Origin: Sphingomonadaceae bacterium
GTDB lineage: Bacteria > Pseudomonadota > Alphaproteobacteria > Sphingomonadales > Sphingomonadaceae
Direction: 5' to 3'
NCBI GenBank assembly: GCA_947473355.1
Contig: CANJCQ010000048.1
Location: forward strand, 1 to 32,118
Length of the DNA: 32,118 nt
Positions within the stretch are counted from its first letter, which is position 1; the number at the start of each line of letters is the position of its first letter. This document shows, one piece after another, positions 8,124 to 16,230 of the stretch. Under the pieces are notes generated by a model. It saw only the letters and a program-made list of their open reading frames with translations. It was not told where the DNA came from and searched no databases. A program made the translations under genes and the position numbers.

Positions 8124-8330
8124 TCAGGCAGCCTGAAGGTTGACGGCCGAGGTCTTGCCGCGCTGGTCGGTTTCCAGCTCGTAAGATACGCGCTGGTCCT
8201 TGTTCAGAGTCGACATGCCTGCGCGCTCAACAGCCGAGATGTGCACGAATGCATCATCGCCGCCGCTTTCCGGTGCGATAAAGCCATAGCCCTTGTCGGT
8301 ATTGAAGAATTTGACGGTTCCGGTAATCAT
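8124..8330 (-). CDS. Cold-shock domain protein (CspA family)
   Basis: Encodes 68 aa, the usual size of a single cold-shock domain. RNP1 is visible as KGYGFIAPE (13-21) and RNP2 as DAFVHIS (26-32), so it should bind single-stranded RNA or DNA and melt mRNA structure. I chose the ATG at 8330 because AGGAACTACC precedes it; an in-frame ATG at 8351 would add seven residues but lacks a ribosome site. It heads a minus-strand cluster with a DUF6481 protein, a SAM-dependent transferase and a 69-aa protein. The gene-free stretch upstream leaves room for a long leader, as is common for csp mRNAs. Confidence 0.93.
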   Translation of the reverse strand: MITGTVKFFNTDKGYGFIAPESGGDDAFVHISAVERAGMSTLNKDQRVSYELETDQRGKTSAVNLQAA

Positions 8331-8351
8331 GATGGTAGTTCCTGTAGTCAT

Positions 8352-8595
8352 GTATGAGGCATCCGCGAAGAGCCGCGAATTCCTGCGTCGTGAAGCTGTT
8401 GGGGAGATAAAGCGGATCGCTTGCGCGGGGCCCGATCATCCGTCGAAAGCGACGTGAGCGAGTCCCGCCTAGCACGCCGCAGCCCGAAAAGATAGGGGAA
8501 TGCGCGGGACCGCGGCAATTGGCGAATATGCGCGTTAGCATCTTGCAAAGCATTGGTGACCTATTAGATTGCACTTGCGGGCCGGGCCCCTCTGG
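8352..8595 (-). promoter_or_regulatory. Upstream region of the cold-shock operon
   Basis: No convincing gene lies here. It should hold the promoter and 5' leader of the cold-shock gene (minus strand). I see no strong sigma-70 box pair. A weak candidate is TTGCAA near 8553 with TATTCG about 16 nt further. Long csp leaders are usual in the family, but I could not fold this one. Confidence 0.35.
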
Positions 8596-8687
8596 CGAGC
8601 CACTTCTGATGTGGCTCGTGATGTCGGACCGCATCGGGTAATTCCGGTGCTTTGGGTCCGTGGCTAAGCGAAACCCCAGACCACCGG
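8596..8687 (+). promoter_or_regulatory. Structured leader of the DUF465-TerC operon (two hairpins)
   Basis: Two stems lie just upstream of the operon. The first is perfect: CGAGCCAC-ttctgat-GTGGCTCG (8596-8618). The second is long: CCGGTG at 8644-8649 pairs with CACCGG at 8682-8687, and after one mismatch TTTGGG pairs with CCCAGA (one G-U). The second stem ends about 40 nt before the ATG at 8728. No T-run follows, so this is not a simple terminator. TerC-family genes are often controlled by the yybP-ykoY manganese riboswitch, but I do not recognise its consensus here. Confidence 0.4.
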
Positions 8688-8727
8688 ATTGCTCGATTGG
8701 ACAAACATCTGTTCCAAGGAGTGGTCA

Positions 8728-8910
8728 ATGAAACCGAGTATTTTACGCCTGATGCTGTCGCACCAGCAGACTGATCTGGCGCTGCGCATGGAAATGGCGC
8801 GGCGTGTGCCAGATGCCTTGCGCATTCAGACGCTCAAGAAGAAGAAGCTGCAAATCAAGGACCAGCTGCATGCGCTGTCGCTCGGCAGGCGCAGGCTTAA
8901 CCCGGCATGA
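8728..8910 (+). CDS. DUF465 family small protein
   Basis: Encodes 60 aa from the ATG at 8728, which has a strong AAGGAG 8 nt upstream. The helical-hairpin sequence with LKKKKLQIKDQLHAL near the C-terminus matches the DUF465 (YdcH-like) pattern, in which a basic Lys-Lys-Lys-Leu-x-x-Lys-Asp segment is typical. Probably cytoplasmic. The stop overlaps the TerC start (ATGA at 8907-8910), so the two are translationally coupled. Role unknown; in other bacteria these proteins are small, abundant and uncharacterised. Confidence 0.78.
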   Translation: MKPSILRLMLSHQQTDLALRMEMARRVPDALRIQTLKKKKLQIKDQLHALSLGRRRLNPA

Positions 8911-9551
8911 TCGAAGCGCTGACAGTATCGCCAGCCGCATTCGCGGCGCTGGTTCAGGTCCTGGCTATCGATCTGGTGCTGGCTGGCGATAATGCCATCG
9001 TTGTAGGCGCTCTGGCGGCAGGTCTGCCGCCAGAGCAACGCAAGCGCGTTATCCTGATCGGGATCATGGCAGCCCTGGTGCTGCGTGTCGTCTTCGCGCT
9101 GATGGTGAGCCAGTTGCTCGGCATCATCGGGCTGGTGCTTGCTGGCGGCCTGCTGCTGCTGTGGGTTGCCTGGAAAATGTACCGCGAGCTGCATCACGGA
9201 GCAGTCAACGCCGGATCGCCCGAGGTGGCCGGCGACGGCCATTCCGGCCTTGCTCCGGCCAAAAGCTTCGCCGCTGCGGCCTGGTCGGTGGCGCTGGCCG
9301 ATGTCTCGATGAGCCTCGACAACGTGCTTGCCGTCGCTGGCGCCGCGCGCGAGCATCCGGGGGTCATGGTCTTCGGTTTGGTCCTGTCGGTCATCCTGAT
9401 GGGTGTCGCTGCCAACATCATCGCCAAATATATCGAGCGGTTTCGCTGGATCGCCTGGGCCGGCCTTGCGGTCATCGTCTGGGTGGCGTGCAAGATGATC
9501 TGGGAAGGCTGGCTCGATGTGCATCCGCATGTTCAGCTCTGGTTAGGTTGA
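8907..9551 (+). CDS. TerC family integral membrane protein
   Basis: Encodes 214 aa with about seven membrane helices. The signature acidic segments of TerC/YjbE proteins are present: IDLVLAGDNAIVVG (21-34) and ADVSMSLDNVLAVAG (131-145), two related halves each carrying membrane Asp and Asn residues proposed to bind metal. A variable loop (about 97-120) separates the halves. The family is linked to metal export (manganese, calcium) and to tellurite resistance. The start overlaps the DUF465 stop by 4 nt. The PGPGW-like membrane gene follows after 42 nt. Metal specificity cannot be read from sequence. Confidence 0.9.
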   Translation: MIEALTVSPAAFAALVQVLAIDLVLAGDNAIVVGALAAGLPPEQRKRVILIGIMAALVLRVVFALMVSQLLGIIGLVLAGGLLLLWVAWKMYRELHHGAVNAGSPEVAGDGHSGLAPAKSFAAAAWSVALADVSMSLDNVLAVAGAAREHPGVMVFGLVLSVILMGVAANIIAKYIERFRWIAWAGLAVIVWVACKMIWEGWLDVHPHVQLWLG

Positions 9552-9593
9552 GCAGTGGCATAGCCAGTCAAGCAAATTGAGGACTTCCGGATC

Positions 9594-9875
9594 ATGAAGC
9601 ATTTCTGGGAGTCCTCGCTGTTCCCGCGGACCATGTTCGCATTGGGCGTGCTGCTGGTGCTGGTCGTCGCTCCGTTGGCCGGCCTGCTGCCGGGACCGGG
9701 CGGGATCGTTGTGGTGGCCGCAGGGCTGTCGCTGATGCTGCGCCATTCGCTCTGGGCCAAGCGGCACTATGTCCGCTTCAGCCGCCGCTGGCCCAGGCAT
9801 GGCGCCCGCGCCGACTGGGCCCTGCGCCGCAAACGAGGCCGCAAGGTGCCGGAGAAGCAAGCCGCAGCGGATTGA
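9594..9875 (+). CDS. Small PGPGW-like membrane protein
   Basis: Encodes 93 aa. Residues 14-30 and 36-50 form two membrane segments with a Pro-Gly-Pro-Gly-Gly turn between them (LLPGPGGIVVVAAGL), as in the PGPGW family of putative transmembrane proteins. The C-terminal third is very basic (RHYVRFSRRWPRHGARADW and RRKRGRKV) and probably cytoplasmic, contacting membrane phospholipid or nucleic acid. GAGGA precedes the start at a loose distance. Third gene of the DUF465-TerC cluster; function unknown. Confidence 0.75.
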   Translation: MKHFWESSLFPRTMFALGVLLVLVVAPLAGLLPGPGGIVVVAAGLSLMLRHSLWAKRHYVRFSRRWPRHGARADWALRRKRGRKVPEKQAAAD

Positions 9876-9976
9876 CTGAAGGCCCGATTGACTCAGGTGG
9901 AGCGCAATCTACCCTTGCATGTGGCGCGGATTCGGCAACAATCGCGCGATAACGATAACATGCGATGGAGAGCGCG

Positions 9977-10720
9977 ATGAAACTTGTAGGTACCCCAAGC
10001 GATAGGCTGCCCGATGTTCTGGCCACCGGCGCCAGCGATGCAAATTTCGTCTTCCTCTCCTGCTCCGGGCGCGATCCCGATGGCCGCGATGCCGAATATA
10101 TCGAATGGCATTCGCTCGATCACCGGCCCGAACAATATCGCCTTGCGGGCGTGCGCAATTCGATCCGGCTGGTCTCGACACCTGCCGCCCGGGCGGCCCG
10201 CGCGGCGCAGGCAGCGCCGTTCGATCAGGTCGATCACATCATGACCTATCAGTTCGCCGATCCGAGCGCGATGCCGGCCTTCACCGATCTCGGCGCCGCG
10301 CTTGATCGCGGCGGGCGCATGCCCCACCGCCTGCCCAGCATCACTTACCTCACCGCCGAGCGCCAGGGCATGATCGCTGCCCCGCGCGCTGTTGCCGGGG
10401 CCGACACCATGCCCTGGCGGCCTGCGCTCGGCGTCTATGTCCTGATCGAAGAAGGTGACGCTTCGCCTGTAGCAATGCTCGATGCGCCGGGCGTCGCGGG
10501 CATCTGGTGGTGGCAGGGCTTTGCCGAGGCCAGCGGCATGGGCGTGCATTCGCCCGGCAAGCAGATCACCTATTGCTTCCTCGACGAGGACCCGGTCGCT
10601 TGCGCTGCGGCGCTGGGCGATCTGGCCAGGGCCCGCTGGGTTTCAGGCGCAGTGACGGGGCTTCTGGCGGCGCCGTTTCATACGATCGTGCCGTTTGACT
10701 GGGGGCGCAATGTGCCCTGA
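9977..10720 (+). CDS. Hypothetical protein, possible dimeric alpha-beta barrel fold
   Basis: Encodes 247 aa from the ATG at 9977 (GGAG 6 nt upstream); an ATG at 9965 lacks a site. Residues 30-70 contain EYIEWHSLDHRPEQYRLAGV, similar to the W-H-x-x-E/D-H-x-P-E-R motif of EthD-like and related ferredoxin-fold proteins, and a second half (about 140-240) has GVYVLIEEGD and ITYCFLDEDP strands that could form a second such domain. That would make an internally duplicated alpha-beta barrel protein. No signal peptide. The nearest functional guess is a small-molecule-binding or catabolic accessory protein; I am not sure. Confidence 0.65.
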   Translation: MKLVGTPSDRLPDVLATGASDANFVFLSCSGRDPDGRDAEYIEWHSLDHRPEQYRLAGVRNSIRLVSTPAARAARAAQAAPFDQVDHIMTYQFADPSAMPAFTDLGAALDRGGRMPHRLPSITYLTAERQGMIAAPRAVAGADTMPWRPALGVYVLIEEGDASPVAMLDAPGVAGIWWWQGFAEASGMGVHSPGKQITYCFLDEDPVACAAALGDLARARWVSGAVTGLLAAPFHTIVPFDWGRNVP

Positions 10721-10793
10721 TATCGCCTGGATCGCCAACTGAGTCCTGTCCGGTCCGGAACTGCAAAGGCAGCCCGCTGAATGGCGCGTTATC

Positions 10794-10840
10794 GGGGCGG
10801 AGCCGGGTTGCCGGGTCGCACCGGCACCCACCTCCGCCCC
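10794..10840. terminator. Intergenic GC-rich hairpin between convergent genes
   Basis: GGGGCGGAG (10794-10802) pairs with CTCCGCCCC (10832-10840), a perfect 9-bp stem with a GC-rich interior that can pair further. It lies between the 3' ends of the 247-aa hypothetical gene and the adhesin gene. There is no clear U-run on either strand, so intrinsic termination is uncertain; it may instead protect mRNA 3' ends. Confidence 0.4.
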
Positions 10841-10879
10841 TTCCGATCCAACACAGGGAAGTGCAGACCGGAACCTTGT

Positions 10880-12538
10880 TCAGAACTCGCCGGCCACCCC
10901 GACCCGAACCGCCGTGTCGCTGCCGCCCGAATGCGAGACACCGGCGGTCAGCGCGAAGGGGGTATCGCCCTTGAAGCGGTGAGCAAGCGACAGGCTGAAG
11001 CCATATTCGCCGCGATAGGTGGCGCCGTTGGCGGCATAGCTGGTGCGCTCCGGCTCGGATGGGAAGGGCGCTGCGGTCATCGCTGCCACGGCTGCAATCC
11101 CGCGCCGGGCCTCCTTCTGGTTGGCATTGACTATGCCGAACAGCTGGGCCTGCCCGGTTTCCAGCGCACCGACCCGGCCATTCAGCGTGCCAAGCTGCGT
11201 ATTGATCGCAAGGTCCGCCGCGGCGCGGGCATTTTCTTCCGAGGCGATGCGCGTGGTAAGTGTGGTGTCGGCGGCAGTCCGTGCCGCAGCTTCCGCGACA
11301 TCTGCCGCGGTCCGGAGCGTCGCTTCGGCATCAAGCTGGCTCTTGTTGATGGCATCGGTCGCCCCCGTGCCCACCGCGGCATTGGCCTGCGCACCATTGC
11401 CGAGCGCGACTGTGCCTGCACCATTGGCAATCGACAGATTGCCGATGGCCACTGCCCCGTCTCCGATAGCACTGTTGTCTGCGCCAATAGCCACTGCGCC
11501 GATGCCCGTGGCGGTGTTGGGGTCGCCGATAGCCACCGCACCGTTGCCCTTGGCGGTCTGGCCCTTGCCGAGCGCCACCGCGCCTTCGCCGGTTGCTGAG
11601 TTGCCGCCGTTTTTGCCTTGCAGTGCGCCAGTGCCGTTGCCTGCGACAACTGTAGTTGACCCAGCAATGGCGGCGATGGCGGCATCCTGCGCAGTGTTGA
11701 CCAGTTGGATGGCAGCAATCGCAGTGTTTTGCGTAGCGTTGACGCCTTCAACCGCGGTCAACCGAGTGTTCTGGGTGGCATCAACTGCCACTTGCGCAGT
11801 TACCACGGCATCGAGCTGGCTCTTGTTGACCGCGTCGGTGCTGGCGGTGCCCGCCGCGACGTTGATCAAGCGGCGCTCGCTGCCGACGATGCCAAACGAT
11901 ACCACATTGTTCTGACCACCATCCCAGCTGCCGAAACCAAGCGCAACCGAGGTGAGGCCACTCGCGGTCGCGCTGCCACCGATTGCTAATGATGATGTGC
12001 CAATAGCTTTGGACTGCGAACCAATGGCAATCGACGCGATGCCTTGGGCGCTGGCTTGATCGCCGATTGCTACCGACAAGTCAGCAAAAGCAACAGCGCC
12101 ATAGCCGCTTGCGATCGATTTCAAGCCAAATGCGCCGGAAAATTGTCCGAATGCCGAGGAGCTGATTCCGACTGCCTGGGACTGGGATCCGACCGCGGTG
12201 CTTCCGTCGCCCGAGGCTGTCACCTGGGTGCCTATAGCGATGGCACTGGTGCCCGTCGCATCCGGTTGAAATCCAATTGCGATGGAGCCGGGCCCGTTTG
12301 AATGGGCATGGTCGCCCAGCGCGGAACTCCCGTTGCCTGCGGCACTTGCGCTGTCACCTATCGCTGTTGCATTTGATCCGGCGGCTGCGGAGTTAACGCC
12401 GCACTCAGTCGAATTTGCGCCCGCCCCGACATTACACGGCGCGGTCGCGTCGGCCGAGGCAGTGGTGGCGATGGATAGTGCCAGCACGCTGGCGCAAGTG
12501 CGGCTGAAATTGCGGACAAGAAGATGAGCATTGGTCAT
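10880..12538 (-). CDS. Trimeric autotransporter adhesin (YadA-like)
   Basis: Encodes 552 aa from the ATG at 12538. A signal peptide (about 1-29, TTASA|D) is followed by a first head of about 13 fourteen-residue repeats of S-x-A-[IV/L]-G type (about 45-205), a neck (RRLINVAAGTASTDAVNKSQL, about 222-242), a coiled coil with NTRLTAVEGVNATQNTAI (245-292), a second head (about 310-387, e.g. GAVAIGDPNTATGIGAVAIG), a second short neck (TGATDAINKSQLDAEA), a coiled coil (403-465) and a YadA anchor (about 470-552) ending in VGVAGEF. It should trimerise in the outer membrane and bind surfaces or host/matrix. Divergent from a LuxR-type regulator, 264 bp apart. Two heads in 552 aa make it compact. Confidence 0.93.
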   Translation of the reverse strand: MTNAHLLVRNFSRTCASVLALSIATTASADATAPCNVGAGANSTECGVNSAAAGSNATAIGDSASAAGNGSSALGDHAHSNGPGSIAIGFQPDATGTSAIAIGTQVTASGDGSTAVGSQSQAVGISSSAFGQFSGAFGLKSIASGYGAVAFADLSVAIGDQASAQGIASIAIGSQSKAIGTSSLAIGGSATASGLTSVALGFGSWDGGQNNVVSFGIVGSERRLINVAAGTASTDAVNKSQLDAVVTAQVAVDATQNTRLTAVEGVNATQNTAIAAIQLVNTAQDAAIAAIAGSTTVVAGNGTGALQGKNGGNSATGEGAVALGKGQTAKGNGAVAIGDPNTATGIGAVAIGADNSAIGDGAVAIGNLSIANGAGTVALGNGAQANAAVGTGATDAINKSQLDAEATLRTAADVAEAAARTAADTTLTTRIASEENARAAADLAINTQLGTLNGRVGALETGQAQLFGIVNANQKEARRGIAAVAAMTAAPFPSEPERTSYAANGATYRGEYGFSLSLAHRFKGDTPFALTAGVSHSGGSDTAVRVGVAGEF

Positions 12539-12802
12539 GAAAAAATTTCCCTGTGTTGGGCAAAATAGCGCGCATGATTCGTGAGTGTGGTCCGGCCTCT
12601 GCGATGGCTGAGAAGTCCGGAGCGAATGCGACCTGTGGCAAAGACCCTGCGCAGGTTCGGCCAGCGCCCGCCTCCCCAAGATTGTGGAGACAGCGCACAA
12701 TATTGCGCATAGGGATGGCCGCACCCGTACTGACACTCAGGCAATTGCTTCTGCGGGACGCCTGATGACCCGGCACTTCGCCGCAGTTCGGGACCCGACA
12801 CC
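12539..12802. promoter_or_regulatory. Divergent intergenic region, adhesin / LuxR-type regulator
   Basis: This 264-bp space should hold both promoters. CAGGGA lies about 10 nt before the adhesin ATG (minus strand) as its ribosome site. I see no clear inverted-repeat operator; a CAATATTG 8-bp palindrome near 12698 is the only short dyad I noted. No gene is credible in either strand. Confidence 0.4.
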
Positions 12803-13885
12803 ATGGATGGAGGTCTGATCGACCGGATCTACGAATGCGCCTTTGTTGCAGAACAATGGCCCGATACGCTGGAATCGATCTCGCAGATGGCCGGAGCCAG
12901 GGGATCGTTGCTTTGTGCCCGTTCGGAAGCAAAAATCAGCTGGATTGGCTCGCAGAAATTCATTGCTGCGTCCCCCGTCGGCATTCCCGATGGCCTGCTG
13001 ATGCAAAGCCCGTTCATTGGCCGCATGAACCAGTCGCACCATGCCGGCTTCCTGCGGGGCAACCAGCTTGTGTCGGAGTGCGAAATGGCTGGCGACCCGC
13101 TGTTTCGGGACGTGCTGGTGCCTGCTGGCCTTGGTCATGTTACCGGCACGATCGTTCACCCTTCAACAGGCGACAAACTGGTGCTGGTCGTTCTGAACGA
13201 AACGCAGGTCGGCCAGACCAGCGATGCCACGATTGTGCAGCTCGATGGCTTGCGGCCCCACCTTGCGCGGACCATGCTGACCTCCGCCCGGCTCGCGCAG
13301 GAACGCGCCCGGGCGGCGACCCAGGCGCTCGACATGCTTGGCCTGCCGGCACTGGTCTTCGCCGCCAATGGTAAAGTGACCGCAGCCAACAATGCCATAG
13401 AGGCGCTGGAAGGGCTGATTCAATGGCGCAGCGCGGACCGCATCGCTTTTGCCGATCGCGCTGCGGACGCGCAGTTCCAGCAAGGGCTGGCGGCGCTCAA
13501 CGCACCGGCTGGAGCAGCGCCCTGGTCTTTCGCGATCCGCAGCGGCGCGGGCCGCCCGGCAATGGTCGCTCACATCGTGCCGGTGCGCCGCACCGCGCGC
13601 GACATATTTGCGCTGTCGGCGGGCGTGCTGATGCTGACCCCGCTCACCTTGTCGGCAGCGCCGCCGGTCGAGCTGGTGCAGTCGCTGTTCGATCTGACCC
13701 CGGCGGAAGCCCGGGTCGCGCGCAATCTGACTGCCGGGCAAAGCGTCGAGCAGATGGCTGCCGGCAGCGGGGTGGCGCCCAGCACGATCCGCAGCCATGT
13801 GCGCGGGGTGCTGGAGAAGACCGGCTGCAAACGCCAGGCCGAGGTGATCTCGCTGCTGGGCGGGGCGGTGATGCCGCAGGGCTAG
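12803..13885 (+). CDS. LuxR-type HTH transcriptional regulator with PAS-like domain
   Basis: Encodes 360 aa. The C-terminal HTH (about 296-353) is of the LuxR/FixJ type: LFDLTPAEARVARNLTAGQS, then VAPSTIRSHVRGVLEKTGCK with the recognition helix at 326-338. Residues 1-160 form an uncharacterised sensory part; residues 175-265 look PAS-like (LPALVFAANGKVTAANNAIE). No receiver domain and no obvious acyl-homoserine-lactone pocket are visible. It is cytoplasmic and divergent from the adhesin gene, so it is a good candidate for the adhesin's regulator. A terminator follows at 13930-13974. A weak ribosome site leaves the exact start slightly uncertain. Confidence 0.87.
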   Translation: MDGGLIDRIYECAFVAEQWPDTLESISQMAGARGSLLCARSEAKISWIGSQKFIAASPVGIPDGLLMQSPFIGRMNQSHHAGFLRGNQLVSECEMAGDPLFRDVLVPAGLGHVTGTIVHPSTGDKLVLVVLNETQVGQTSDATIVQLDGLRPHLARTMLTSARLAQERARAATQALDMLGLPALVFAANGKVTAANNAIEALEGLIQWRSADRIAFADRAADAQFQQGLAALNAPAGAAPWSFAIRSGAGRPAMVAHIVPVRRTARDIFALSAGVLMLTPLTLSAAPPVELVQSLFDLTPAEARVARNLTAGQSVEQMAAGSGVAPSTIRSHVRGVLEKTGCKRQAEVISLLGGAVMPQG

Positions 13886-13929
13886 GGCGCAGTCAGGCAG
13901 CGTCATTCACCTGCCAAATTGCCTTTGCG

Positions 13930-13974
13930 ATAGGCTCCACTCGTGCCAGAATTTGCGCCGCGAGCCTATTTTTT
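13930..13974 (+). terminator. Rho-independent terminator after the LuxR-type gene
   Basis: ATAGGCTC (13930-13937) pairs with GAGCCTAT (13962-13969), an 8-bp perfect stem; the 24-nt loop can pair partly. A run of six T residues follows directly (13969-13974). It lies 45 nt after the regulator's stop and before the aldo/keto reductase gene. Confidence 0.75.
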
Positions 13975-14001
13975 GACCAACTATCTGATTTAAAACAATA
14001 A
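13973..14001 (+). promoter_or_regulatory. Candidate sigma-70 promoter for the aldo/keto reductase gene
   Basis: TTGACC (13973-13978), 17 nt, then CAATAA (13996-14001) in an AT-rich patch, about 90 nt before the reductase ATG. The -35 is good and the -10 poor. The -35 overlaps the T-run of the preceding terminator. Confidence 0.4.
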
Positions 14002-14089
14002 AAATACGAAAACTGCAAGAATCGCACCCCTAAACTTTCGAGGCCCCTTGGCCTAAGCTTCGTCAACTTCCAACGCAGGACCCGGCCTC

Positions 14090-15070
14090 ATGAACTATGC
14101 CAATCTCGGCCAGACCGGCCTCAAAGTCTCGCCGCTCTGCCTTGGCTGCATGAGCTTCGGCGATAAGGCCAAGGGCTGGCACAAGTGGATCCTCGACGAG
14201 GAAGCCAGCCGCCCGATAATCCGCCGCGCCATCGAGGCCGGGATCAATTTCTTCGATACGGCCAACATCTATGCCGCCGGCACATCGGAGGAAGTCACCG
14301 GACGGGCGCTTAAGGACTTTGCCCGGCGCGACGAAATCGTCATCGCCACCAAGGCGCATGGCCGTTGGGGCAAGGGGCCCAATCAGGCGGGGCTGTCTCG
14401 CAAGGCGCTGTTCCAGGCGATCGACGACAGTCTGATGCGGCTTGGCACTGACTATGTCGATCTCTACCAGATTCACCGCTGGGACTATGAGACCCCGATC
14501 GAAGAGACGCTGGAAGCGCTGCATGACATCGTGAAAGCGGGCAAGGCGCGATATGTCGGGGCAAGCTCGATGCATGCCTGGCAGTTTCACAAGGCGCTGA
14601 ACCTGCAGGCCGCTAATGGCTGGGCGCGGTTCGTTGCGATGCAGAACTATGTCAACCTGATCTACCGCGAGGAAGAGCGAGAGATGCTGCCGCTGTGCCG
14701 CGAATATGGCGTCGGCGTCATTCCGTGGAGCCCCTTGGCGCGCGGGCGACTGACCCGGCCCTTCGGCACGGCGACGGAGCGCTCGGAGACTGACCGGATT
14801 CAAGGCACACTCTATGGCCGCACCGAAGAGAATGACCGCGCGGTGATCGGCGAGGTCGAGCGCATTGCGACATTGCGCGGGGTTCCGATGGCGCATGTCG
14901 CGCTGGCTTGGGTGAGGGCCAAGCCGGGGATTACCGCGCCGATTGTCGGCGTCTCGAGCATGGCGCAGCTCGACGAGGCGCTGGCTTCGCTCGATCTTGA
15001 GCTGTCAGCCGATGAAGTGGCCGCTCTGGAGGCGCCTTACGTGCCCCATCCGGTCATGGGGCACGAGTGA
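14090..15070 (+). CDS. Aldo/keto reductase
   Basis: Encodes 326 aa, standard length for the family. The catalytic tetrad is visible: D56 and Y61 (FFDTANIYAAGTSEE), K88 (IATKAHG) and H129 (LYQIHRWD). The NADPH-binding region is WSPLARGRLT, and the later GVSSMAQLDE segment contacts cofactor in relatives. It reduces aldehydes or ketones in the cytoplasm with NADPH. AGGA precedes the ATG. It is convergent with the dihydrodipicolinate-reductase-like gene (18 nt between stops). Physiological substrate unknown. Confidence 0.93.
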   Translation: MNYANLGQTGLKVSPLCLGCMSFGDKAKGWHKWILDEEASRPIIRRAIEAGINFFDTANIYAAGTSEEVTGRALKDFARRDEIVIATKAHGRWGKGPNQAGLSRKALFQAIDDSLMRLGTDYVDLYQIHRWDYETPIEETLEALHDIVKAGKARYVGASSMHAWQFHKALNLQAANGWARFVAMQNYVNLIYREEEREMLPLCREYGVGVIPWSPLARGRLTRPFGTATERSETDRIQGTLYGRTEENDRAVIGEVERIATLRGVPMAHVALAWVRAKPGITAPIVGVSSMAQLDEALASLDLELSADEVAALEAPYVPHPVMGHE

Positions 15071-15087
15071 GCAGGGGAAGGGCAGGT

Positions 15088-16131
15088 CTAGGTCCACAGC
15101 CCAACCGGCGCTCTCGGTAGGCCCACATCGACCAGGCCGAGAATACCGGCGCGGGCCTTTTTGATATCCGGCAGGGCGGATACAGCCGGTAGTGCGGTCA
15201 TCACGTCCCAGTCGTGGTTGGTCCAGCCCGGTGTCGGGGTATAGCGCAGCCGCATGGTCACATCGGGTTCGCCGAGAATCTCGATGCGGTGCTGGTCGGG
15301 ATCGATTTCCCAGCCTTCGGTCAGCTTGGTGGTGAGATACCAGATCACGGTCAGCTTCACGACTGTCTTGCCGCCGACCTTGCCTTCCCAGCCGCCGCGC
15401 AGCGCGGCATTGGTACCCTTCTTCATCTTGAACCAGCCCAGATCGACCGTCTGCTTTGCCGTCGCATATTCGCAGAAGAAGTCGATATCGTCGAACTTCA
15501 CTTCGATCGAATCGCCGATCCGCTGGACCGCGTCGCGAAACAGGATCAGCCAGGCCCGCGCCCTTTCCATCAGCTCGGGCGTAGCCCCGCCCGACTCGCC
15601 CATCCCCAGGAAGCTCCAGGTCTCGACCGATTCATAAACCGAACAGTCCGCCGATTCGATCAGGTGCACCTGGCTGACCTTGCGACACACTGCCGTCAGC
15701 GCTGTGGTGATCGAATTGACCCAGCCCGGGTTGATCCCGGTAATGTAGAGGGAAGAGTTGCCCTTCTTGCAGGCCTTTTCCAGCTTCTTCTTCACCTTGC
15801 CGACAATCCCGCCGACGTTGAGGAACAGGTTGGTCGAAACCACGTCCTTGCCGCTTTCAAGCAGGGCAAGGGCATGGTCGAGATTGGCCTCGAATGGCGC
15901 ATAAAGCACGCTATCGGCCTTCATCTTCACCAGCGCTGCGACGTCCGAGGTTGCCTTGATACCGGTCTTCGTCTCCGGCCGGCCGCAAAGCGCACCCGCA
16001 TCCTGGCCTTCCTTGTCCTTCGAATGGGCATAAAGCCCGACCAGCTCAAGCCGCGGATCGTCGATGATTGCCCGGGTCGAATGCTTGCCCACCTTCCCGG
16101 TGGTCCACTGGATGACGCGCAGTTTCTTCAT
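15088..16131 (-). CDS. Dihydrodipicolinate reductase-like NAD(P)-dependent oxidoreductase
   Basis: Encodes 347 aa from the ATG at 16131. The N-terminus is a dinucleotide fold (IQWTTGKVGKHSTRAIID, about 7-24) of the type found in proteins annotated dihydrodipicolinate reductase N-terminal or 2,4-diaminopentanoate dehydrogenase-like. The larger size and the middle segment (NPGWVNSITTAL, ESADCSVYESVETW) mark it as the non-lysine subgroup, not DapB. Such genes are common in sphingomonad and actinobacterial catabolic regions, including steroid or aromatic degradation, usually with no proven substrate. It ends 18 nt from the aldo/keto reductase stop. A moderate GAGAGG site lies upstream. Confidence 0.82.
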   Translation of the reverse strand: MKKLRVIQWTTGKVGKHSTRAIIDDPRLELVGLYAHSKDKEGQDAGALCGRPETKTGIKATSDVAALVKMKADSVLYAPFEANLDHALALLESGKDVVSTNLFLNVGGIVGKVKKKLEKACKKGNSSLYITGINPGWVNSITTALTAVCRKVSQVHLIESADCSVYESVETWSFLGMGESGGATPELMERARAWLILFRDAVQRIGDSIEVKFDDIDFFCEYATAKQTVDLGWFKMKKGTNAALRGGWEGKVGGKTVVKLTVIWYLTTKLTEGWEIDPDQHRIEILGEPDVTMRLRYTPTPGWTNHDWDVMTALPAVSALPDIKKARAGILGLVDVGLPRAPVGLWT

Positions 16132-16230
16132 GGGGTTGATCCTCTCTCGCTGGCCGGTTTGCGGTCTGCGCGGGAGCATAGGCGCGATGCGGCGGCAATC
16201 AAGCCGCTTGCGAAATGCTGGTGAAGGATC

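Noticed and set aside
10781..11915. Long plus-strand open frames antisense to the adhesin
   Set aside because: They mirror the repetitive Ala/Gly-rich codons of the adhesin on the other strand, have no ribosome site and show no recognisable domain.
15214..16224. 336-codon plus-strand open frame across the dihydrodipicolinate reductase-like gene
   Set aside because: It is antisense to a gene with a clear dinucleotide fold.
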